Under the pieces are notes generated by a model. The model worked only from the letters and a program-made list of their open reading frames with translations. It made no database searches and was not told the DNA's origin. This document shows positions 52,889 through 59,403 of a stretch of DNA of 59,403 nucleotides, piece after piece. The first letter of the stretch is position 1. Each line of letters begins with the position of its first letter. The translations under genes were made by a program, and so were the position numbers. Source of the DNA: UBA10646 sp003456175 (GTDB taxonomy: Bacteria > Bacteroidota > Bacteroidia > Chitinophagales > Chitinophagaceae); the NCBI GenBank assembly GCA_031976225.1, contig DALYLQ010000010.1:1-59403 (forward strand), in the 5' to 3' direction.

Positions 52889-53519
52889 CGCCACCTCCTA
52901 AATACACATTAAAACCAGCTCTTACAATAGGAATATTAGCATTTGTGTATGTTTTGTAAGGCGAGTTACGATCGTTCCCTAAATCAACTCCAATCAAGGT
53001 ATAAAAACTACTTTGTCCTACTACGCGTTGCGAATAGCCAACACCTGCAATAAAGCTGGTACTCCGATTGGTTTGTTTAATGCTATTCGGCGTATTGGTA
53101 GCAGTAATAGTGGTACTAAGCCAATTCACTTCAGGTTGAATGGTTAGAAAAATCGGATTGAAGGGGTACACCCTAACAAAGCCTCCGCCACCGTATTGAA
53201 AGGTGCGGTATTTTTCACTATAAGTACCGCCATTTCCCGTAAGGTAGTCTATACGTTGTGAGAAATAACCAATGTTAAACACCATACCAACATCTACCCA
53301 TTCGGCAAGGCTGTAACCAATTTCAGGATTAGTTATTAAGTTAAACGTGCCCGAACCAAAGCCCAAACCTAAACTACCGCCTACAAAGGTTTTGTTCCAC
53401 TGAAAGCCACCTGTTGTTGGTGCTGTTGGAAAATCACTGGCTGGGTATTCTCTTCTTTGTGCATTGGCTGTTACCGATAGTATCATAGTTGTTAGAACAA
53501 CCGCTAGTATTTGCTTCAT
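52878..53519 (-). CDS. outer-membrane beta-barrel-like protein
   Basis: 213 residues from ATG 53519: signal peptide MKQILAVVLTTMILSVTANAQ, then alternating aromatic/glycine strands (TFVGGSLGLGFGSGTFNL, FQYGGGGFVRVYPF, VRAGFNVYLGGG). Looks like a small porin-type barrel; no known family assigned. Starts 17 bases after the FAD oxidase stop. Palindrome-like core 53237-53244 encodes YLTGNGG. Confidence 0.75.
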   Translation of the reverse strand: MKQILAVVLTTMILSVTANAQRREYPASDFPTAPTTGGFQWNKTFVGGSLGLGFGSGTFNLITNPEIGYSLAEWVDVGMVFNIGYFSQRIDYLTGNGGTYSEKYRTFQYGGGGFVRVYPFNPIFLTIQPEVNWLSTTITATNTPNSIKQTNRSTSFIAGVGYSQRVVGQSSFYTLIGVDLGNDRNSPYKTYTNANIPIVRAGFNVYLGGGAKQ

Positions 53520-53535
53520 CGCTTCACGATTTGTT

Positions 53536-54951
53536 TTAGGCAAGATCGAATATTTTGCCTGCATTCAAAATATTATTAGGGTCGAATGCTCTTTTGATAC
53601 TACGCATTAACTCTAAATTAGCATTTCTAAAAACAATATCCATGTAAGGTTTTTGTATCAATCCAACGCCATGTTCACCACTCACTGTACCGCCTAAGCT
53701 TTTCACTAATTGAAACAATGCTCTTAAAGCAGCTGTCATTTCCGGGCTTCCATGACTATTTTTAATCGTCGGATGGTTAATACGAATATGTAAGTTACCA
53801 TCGCCTGCATGGCCATAGCATACCGCATGAAAACCGTATTGCTTACCCAATTCTTTCACACCTCTAATTAATTTAGGTAGTTCTGCACGTGGTACAACTG
53901 TATCTTCTTCAATGGTATAACCGCTTGTTTTTACAGCTTCTGCCACTCGGCGGCGCAGCTTCCACAGTTCTGCTTTTTGTTGTGCATCATCTGCGAAAAA
54001 CACTTCTCCACCTTCAAACTGGGCGGTTAGCTCTGCAATTTGTTCCATATCTTGCATGAGCACATCCATATTATTACCATCTACTTCAATAATCAGGTGC
54101 GCTTCAATATCGTCGGTTACTGGTACAGCATGGCTATCAACCATGGCACTTACAATTTTTAAAGCATCAATTTCAACCAACTCTAAACCACTAGGGGTAA
54201 ATCCGGCTCTGAAAATAGCACTCACTGCTTCGCTTGCTTTTTCCAAACTCTTAAAGGGTACTAGCATCAGTAAGTCGTACTTTGGTAAGGGCAACAACTT
54301 TAATACAATTTTTGTAACAATGCCGAGGGTGCCCTCGCTTCCAACCATCAGTTGGGTAAGATTATAGCCAGTGGAATTTTTGAGCACGTTGGCACCTGTC
54401 CAAATAACTTCACCATTGGGTAGTACCACTTCTAGGTTCAGTACATAATCTTTAACAACACCATATTTTACTGCTTTAGGGCCACCACTGTTTTCAGCAA
54501 TATTGCCACCAATAAAACAGCTACCACGGCTGCTTGGATCGGGCGGATAAAACAAGCCCCTCTCTTTTACCGAGTCCATCAATACTTCCGTAATTACGCC
54601 CGGTTCGGTAGTTACTTGCAGGTTACGCTCGTCTATGTCGAGAATGGTATTCATACGTTCGGTGCTTAGTAATACACCGCCCAAATGTGGTAACGCACCA
54701 CCACTTAATCCAGTTCCTGCGCCTCTTGGTGTAACAGGTATCAAATGTTGGTTGCATAACCGCATGATACTGCTTATTTCTTCGGTAGTTCTAGGTTTTA
54801 CTACCACTTCCGGGTCGTATTGCAAGCGTTCCGTTTCATCGTGACCGTAGTGTTCTAGTATATCCCTTTCGGTAAATGTATATGCCGCACCCACAATCGA
54901 TTGAAGGGCTGCTAAAATGTCGGGTGTAATGATCCCTTTCGTAGCCTGCAT
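53536..54951 (-). CDS. FAD-linked oxidase, GlcD/D-lactate dehydrogenase family
   Basis: 471 residues. FAD-binding type 4 domain (VKPRTTEEISSIMRLC, TPRGAGTGLSGGALP, SSRGSCFIGGNIAENSGGPK) and C-terminal oxidase domain with CYGHAGDGNLHIRI and SGEHGVGLIQKPYM. Oxidises a 2-hydroxy acid such as glycolate or D-lactate; which one is open because no partner subunits lie nearby. A palindrome-like remnant lies at 54864-54878. Confidence 0.92.
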   Translation of the reverse strand: MQATKGIITPDILAALQSIVGAAYTFTERDILEHYGHDETERLQYDPEVVVKPRTTEEISSIMRLCNQHLIPVTPRGAGTGLSGGALPHLGGVLLSTERMNTILDIDERNLQVTTEPGVITEVLMDSVKERGLFYPPDPSSRGSCFIGGNIAENSGGPKAVKYGVVKDYVLNLEVVLPNGEVIWTGANVLKNSTGYNLTQLMVGSEGTLGIVTKIVLKLLPLPKYDLLMLVPFKSLEKASEAVSAIFRAGFTPSGLELVEIDALKIVSAMVDSHAVPVTDDIEAHLIIEVDGNNMDVLMQDMEQIAELTAQFEGGEVFFADDAQQKAELWKLRRRVAEAVKTSGYTIEEDTVVPRAELPKLIRGVKELGKQYGFHAVCYGHAGDGNLHIRINHPTIKNSHGSPEMTAALRALFQLVKSLGGTVSGEHGVGLIQKPYMDIVFRNANLELMRSIKRAFDPNNILNAGKIFDLA

Positions 54952-55069
54952 AGTAGTTCTTTATTTCGTTGGTAAAAATACAAGTGTGTACCAAAAGAAA
55001 AGCAGATAAAAACAGCTAATTGCGGTTTTTATCTTCTTTGAAGCAATATTTATGCAATTTATTGCAGTT

Positions 55070-56533
55070 TTACTGCCAGCCTCCCCCAAGGCTCTGATAC
55101 AGATGTACTGAACTTAGCATCCAGTTTTTCTTGGCTGTAATAAGTTGTAGTTCTGCTTCTAGTGCTCCTTTCTGTGTGGTAATTACTTCAAGATAGTTGG
55201 CAAAACCTGCTGCGTATAATTCTTTAGCGGTTGTAACTGCCGCTGTTAGCGCTGCTACTTCTTGCTGCTTTTGCTGCAAAATTTGTTCTTGATGGTTGTA
55301 GTTATGCCATTGCGTAGCAAATTCACTGAAACTATGCAGTAACTTTTGTTGATATACCCAATGTTGTTGTTGCCTTACATTGTCTTGTATGGCTAGGTTA
55401 GTTTTGAGTTGCCTTTGTTGAAAAATCGGTGCTGTTAAGCCAGCTAAGCCGCCATAGGCAAGCGAACCTGGTCTGAACCAAGTAGCTAAATTAAAAGCAT
55501 TGAAAGCCAAGTAAGGTGTTAAGCTAATGGCAGGATAAAACGCCGCTTGTGCAGCCTTAATATCGAAGTTGGCGGCAGCTAGCTGTAACGATGCTTGCTG
55601 CACATCGGGGCGTTGTAGCAGCATGTCTTTTAAAGATGCTACTACCGGCAGCAAAGGTGTAGGCATATTAATGAACGATTGCGTTCTATCAATGCGTTTA
55701 GGATATCGGCCTAGTGTTTGATTCAATAAATTTTCGGCTGCAATTAATTCTTGCTGCAACTGAATTTTAATAGCATTGGTATTGTGAATTTGCGCTGCAA
55801 ATTGTTGCACTGCCAATTCCGTTGCTCTGCCAGCATCTTTTTGCACTTTTACAATATCTAAAGCTTGTTTTTGTAGTGCAAGGTTTTTATCTACAATCTG
55901 CAACTCATCGTCAATTGCTTGTAAGGTGTAATACAATTCTGCAACCATTGCTACAACTTGTGTTTTTGTGAATCGAACACCCTGTTCGGTTGCTAACAGT
56001 TGCGATGCTACTGCATTACGTTGTGCTTTTAAACGGCCCCAAACATCTATTTCCCAACTGCTTCTAAAACCTACGAATAAATCAGGTGTTGGGTTGGGTA
56101 TGCGTTGATCGCTTTTAATGTTGGGCGATAAATTGGTATCGAAGTTGCCAACACCATTCATTGTATAATCGCCGTACTTATCAATACCGCCACTTACAAT
56201 TCCATTAACTGTTGGTAGTAGTGCAGCTCTTCGCATTTGTAGTTGTGCCCTGGCAATATCTATTTGCCGTAAGGCAATTTGATAATCGGGATTATTTATG
56301 AGTGCTGTATCAATTAAACGAATTAAAAGTGCATCTCTAAAATAGTTTCGCCAAACGGGTATACTTGTGAGTGTATCGGCGTTATTCCTTACGGTAAATG
56401 ATGTATCTGGTAAGGCTCGTAACGACAATTGCCGTAAGGCACCTGAAGGCTTACAACCTTGCATACAGCCTAGTGTAATAAGCAGTATTAGCAACGGCCA
56501 TAGTTTTTTATAAAAGGGTTTATAAATGTGCAT
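55070..56533 (-). CDS. TolC-family outer-membrane efflux lipoprotein (NodT/OprM type)
   Basis: 487 residues from ATG 56533; lipobox region LLITLGCMQGCKPSG (two Cys candidates). Paired OEP domains: ALINNPDYQIALRQIDIARAQL early and ASLQLAAANFDIKAAQAAFYPAISL later. Forms the outer channel for the RND pump whose stop lies 1 base upstream of its start. Rich in palindromes: cores 56267-56274 (ALRQ), 56387-56394 (FTVRN) and 56432-56439 (ALRQ), three in 173 bases. Confidence 0.93.
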   Translation of the reverse strand: MHIYKPFYKKLWPLLILLITLGCMQGCKPSGALRQLSLRALPDTSFTVRNNADTLTSIPVWRNYFRDALLIRLIDTALINNPDYQIALRQIDIARAQLQMRRAALLPTVNGIVSGGIDKYGDYTMNGVGNFDTNLSPNIKSDQRIPNPTPDLFVGFRSSWEIDVWGRLKAQRNAVASQLLATEQGVRFTKTQVVAMVAELYYTLQAIDDELQIVDKNLALQKQALDIVKVQKDAGRATELAVQQFAAQIHNTNAIKIQLQQELIAAENLLNQTLGRYPKRIDRTQSFINMPTPLLPVVASLKDMLLQRPDVQQASLQLAAANFDIKAAQAAFYPAISLTPYLAFNAFNLATWFRPGSLAYGGLAGLTAPIFQQRQLKTNLAIQDNVRQQQHWVYQQKLLHSFSEFATQWHNYNHQEQILQQKQQEVAALTAAVTTAKELYAAGFANYLEVITTQKGALEAELQLITAKKNWMLSSVHLYQSLGGGWQ

Positions 56534-56534
56534 G

Positions 56535-59403
56535 TTAAACAGTTTTATTGCGAGCAAATTTTTGAGCTAGGGTTGCGAATACAACGTACAAACCGGGTAC
56601 AATAACCACTCCGAAAATGGTGCCTATAAGCATGCCACCGGCAGCAGCGGTACCTATACTACGGTTACCCATAGCGCCTGCACCACTGGCAATACACAAC
56701 GGAATGAGGCCGGCAACAAATGCAAAAGAAGTCATTAAAATGGGGCGTAATCGACTGATTGCACCTTCTTTCGCTGCTTCAAGAATGGTTAGTCCTTGCT
56801 TTTGTTTTTGTATTGCATACTCTACAACAAGTATTGCGTTTTTTCCTAATAATCCAACAAGTACAATAAAGGCTACTTGTGCATAAATATTGTTTTCTAA
56901 TCCGGTGATCCATAAGAAAAAGAAGGCACCGAATATACCTGTTGGTAAGCTGGTAATTACGCTAAGTGGTAGTAAGAAACTTTCGTATTGTGCGGCTAGT
57001 AATAAGTACACAAATACTAAGCAGAGTAAAAATATATATACAGATTGATTACCTGATATAATTTGCTCTCTCGTCATGCCACTCCATTCATATTCAAAGC
57101 CACGAGGTAGTGTTTCTTTCGCTACGCGTTGAATTGCATCGATGGCTTGTCCGCTACTAAAGCCCATGGCTGCATCGCCTGTTATCATGGCACTTGTGTA
57201 CATATTGTAGCGGGTAATTTGCTCAGGGCCATATACACGTTCTATCTGTACAAAAGTGGCATAAGGTACCATTTCGCCTTTATTATTTTTAACATATAAG
57301 TTTAGTACATCTTCAGGCTTGGCTCTATAGTTCGGATATGCTTGAAGCATTACTTTATACATTTGTCCGAAGCGTATAAAATTGGTGGCGTAATAACTAC
57401 CAATGAGTGTTTGCAGGTTACGCATGGCAGTTTCAATGGTAACGCCTTTTTTGGCTGCTGCTTCTTGATCTACGTGCAACATATATTGCGGAAAGCTAGG
57501 ATCAAAGCTGGTAAAGGCATTGCCAATTTCGGGTTGGGTTCTTAATTTTTCTAAGAATGCTTGTGAAACTTTTGCTGTTTCGTTTAAATCGCTATTACGG
57601 TTTTTATTTAGCAATCGCATTTCAAAACCACTGGCATTACCAAAGCCTGGAACGGTGGGGGGCGGCAAAAATTCGATACTTGCATCTGTTACAGCAGCAG
57701 CTTGTATTTTTAGTTGTTCAATTAGCTGAGCAACAGATTTATTGCGTTGTTTCCAAGGCTTGAGGTTAATCATTGCCATGCCGTAGGAAGCGCCAGAAAT
57801 TTCGCTAATAAGGCTATAACCTGCAAGTGTACTTACATTTTCTACTTCAGGATTTTGTTTGGTTATTGCTTCTACTTTATCAAGTACTTTTTCCGTACGT
57901 TCTACCGTACTGCCGGGCGGTGTTGTAACATTCACATAAATCATACCCTGATCTTCTGTAGGGATAAAGCCACTTGGCAGCACGTTACTAACACCAAAAG
58001 TTGCTAAGCCAAATACAATTAAAATACCAAACGTTACAACGCGTCTGTTAGCTATAGTGCTAACAAGCTTACCAAACTTAGTTTCTGTTTTGCCGTAAGC
58101 GAGGTTAAAACCATTGTAGAATTTTTGAAGCCAACCTTTTTTAGTGCCATGATTATGCTTTAATAACAAAGCACACAATGCAGGCGTAAGCGATAATGCG
58201 TTGATACCAGAAATTAAAATACTTACTGCTAAGGTTAATGAAAACTGACGATAGAATACGCCTACCGGACCACTTAAAAATGCTACAGGTACAAACACTG
58301 CACTCATCACTAATGTAATGGCAATTAGAGGTGTTGTAATTTCTTTCATAGCTGCTACCGTGGCTTGTAATGGTGGCAGGTGTTCTTCGGTCATTTTAAC
58401 GTGTACAGCTTCTACCACAACAATGGCATCGTCTACAACAATACCAATCGCAAGTACTAGGGCAAATAGGGTTAATAAGTTGATAGAGAAGCCCATTAAT
58501 AACATAAAGGCAAGTGTGCCTATGAGTGCTACTGGTACCGCTAATGCAGGAATTAGTGTTGAGCGAAAGTCTTGTAAGAATACAAATACTACGATGAATA
58601 CCAGTAAGAACGCCTCAATAAGTGTTTTCAACACTTCTTTAATACTTGCATCTAAGAACCTACTAACATCGTAAGCGAAGTTGTATTGCATGCCAGGCGG
58701 AAAACTATTTTGTTGCAAGTTTTCCATTTTAGCTTTAATATTATTAATAATATCTCTAGCGTTGCTACCTGGCCTTTGTTTGATCATAATACTAGCCGAA
58801 TACTTGCCATCGGTTTTACTGACCATGTCATAGCTTACTGTACCAAACTCTACATCAGCAATATCTTTAAGGCGTAAAATATTGCCATCGGCATCGGCTC
58901 TTAATACTAAATCTTGATATTGTTGCGGTTGATTAAACTTGCCTGTGTAGCGTAAAATGTATTGCTTTGAAGCTTTGGCTTTACCTGAGTTTTCGCCTGC
59001 TACACCTGGTGCAGCTTCAATATTTTGACTACGTAATTGATCAATAATTTCTTCCGTAGATATATTGTAGGCGAGCATTCTATCGGGCTTTAGCCATACA
59101 CGCATACTATACTCACGTGCCCCCATAATATCGGCAAATCCTACACCATCAATACGCTTTAATTCTGGTAGTACATTAATATCGGCAAAGTTGTAAATGA
59201 ATTCTTCTGTTACAGTACTGTCTTTACTAAACAAATTCAAGTACAGCAACATACTATTCACCTCTTTCTCAGTGGTTACACCGGCTTTAATTACTTCTTC
59301 CGGTAATTCATCTAATACAGTGGTAACACGGTTTTGTACGTTAACAGCAGCTTGATCTGGGTCGGTACCTACTTTAAAAAATACTTGTACCAATGTAGTG
59401 CCA
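56535..59403 (-). CDS. RND multidrug efflux permease, HAE1/AcrB family (N-terminus beyond right edge)
   Basis: 956 visible residues; the frame stays open to the edge, beginning GTTLVQVFFKVGTDPDQA, so roughly the first 90 residues are missing. AcrB landmarks: porter domain, helix 4 LAIGIVVDDAIVVVEAV with the proton-relay Asp pair, GFIPTEDQGMIYVNV and helix 10-11 LLGKNAILVVEYAI. Proton-driven drug or metabolite exporter with the TolC gene downstream. No palindrome copy in 2.9 kb. Confidence 0.96.
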   Translation of the reverse strand, partial: GTTLVQVFFKVGTDPDQAAVNVQNRVTTVLDELPEEVIKAGVTTEKEVNSMLLYLNLFSKDSTVTEEFIYNFADINVLPELKRIDGVGFADIMGAREYSMRVWLKPDRMLAYNISTEEIIDQLRSQNIEAAPGVAGENSGKAKASKQYILRYTGKFNQPQQYQDLVLRADADGNILRLKDIADVEFGTVSYDMVSKTDGKYSASIMIKQRPGSNARDIINNIKAKMENLQQNSFPPGMQYNFAYDVSRFLDASIKEVLKTLIEAFLLVFIVVFVFLQDFRSTLIPALAVPVALIGTLAFMLLMGFSINLLTLFALVLAIGIVVDDAIVVVEAVHVKMTEEHLPPLQATVAAMKEITTPLIAITLVMSAVFVPVAFLSGPVGVFYRQFSLTLAVSILISGINALSLTPALCALLLKHNHGTKKGWLQKFYNGFNLAYGKTETKFGKLVSTIANRRVVTFGILIVFGLATFGVSNVLPSGFIPTEDQGMIYVNVTTPPGSTVERTEKVLDKVEAITKQNPEVENVSTLAGYSLISEISGASYGMAMINLKPWKQRNKSVAQLIEQLKIQAAAVTDASIEFLPPPTVPGFGNASGFEMRLLNKNRNSDLNETAKVSQAFLEKLRTQPEIGNAFTSFDPSFPQYMLHVDQEAAAKKGVTIETAMRNLQTLIGSYYATNFIRFGQMYKVMLQAYPNYRAKPEDVLNLYVKNNKGEMVPYATFVQIERVYGPEQITRYNMYTSAMITGDAAMGFSSGQAIDAIQRVAKETLPRGFEYEWSGMTREQIISGNQSVYIFLLCLVFVYLLLAAQYESFLLPLSVITSLPTGIFGAFFFLWITGLENNIYAQVAFIVLVGLLGKNAILVVEYAIQKQKQGLTILEAAKEGAISRLRPILMTSFAFVAGLIPLCIASGAGAMGNRSIGTAAAGGMLIGTIFGVVIVPGLYVVFATLAQKFARNKTV

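Noticed and set aside
877..56441. The dispersed palindrome as a CRISPR array or tandem satellite
   Set aside because: Copies are scattered irregularly, in both orientations, with unrelated and variable spacing; no spacers or cas genes.

Overview
The window looks like a draft chromosomal segment from a member of the Bacteroidota, most likely a Chitinophagales-type aerobe. Reasons: a SusC/SusD pair, several TAnnTTTG-type -7 promoter boxes, a cbb3 oxidase with fused CcoN-CcoO, a CcoP with a single haem motif, a DUF2723 membrane protein, a short (385 residue) homogentisate dioxygenase, and AT-leaning composition. Two runs of 10 N show that it is scaffolded. One of them, inside uvrA, joins two diverged copies of the same stretch and makes a chimeric gene.

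Layout. 1-1600: 5' part of metY (minus strand) behind a SAM-I riboswitch, a terminator and a long leader. 1601-4584: uvrA. 4622-9977: a minus-strand run (M28 peptidase, DUF389 protein, a GpgS-like glycosyltransferase fused to a HAD phosphatase, a lipoprotein esterase, an ElaA-like acetyltransferase). 10065-13692: aspS, a small membrane protein and rarA. 13881-21000: MFS transporter, DUF2723 protein, tilS, and on the other strand rlmH and rhomboid. 21164-25655: SusC/SusD. 25715-28623: phosphoesterase, hmgA and two tandem paralogous small proteins. 28780-32636: infA-rpmJ-rpsM-rpsK-rpsD-rpoA-rplQ. 32775-34807: carA and a Cys-rich unknown. 34826-38704: hpt, glucosaminidase/LysM, O-methyltransferase and sodium-solute symporter (one minus-strand run). 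38924-41536: PAS histidine kinase, a REC-cNMP-HTH_Crp regulator and a small membrane protein. 41539-51108: the complete cbb3 oxidase block (ccoI, S, NO, Q, P, G, H, a SafE-like protein, rhodanese). 51261-59403: glycosyltransferase, LOG-family protein, beta-barrel-like protein, FAD oxidase, and a TolC/RND efflux pair cut by the right edge.

The most unusual feature is not a gene. A short palindrome, consensus ATTTACCGTAAGGTAAAT, recurs at least 45 times (exact 8-base core) in 59 kb, between genes and inside many coding regions. Its inner base pair co-varies (A-T, G-C, C-G), and its central four bases switch from GTAA to GCAA wherever GTAA would put a TAA stop in frame. It is nearly absent from the ribosomal-protein genes and several long genes. 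A second hairpin type (GGGCGGCC-N3-GGCCGCCC with long unrelated matched arms) occurs twice, each time beside a copy of the palindrome. These are read directly from the sequence; their function is unknown.
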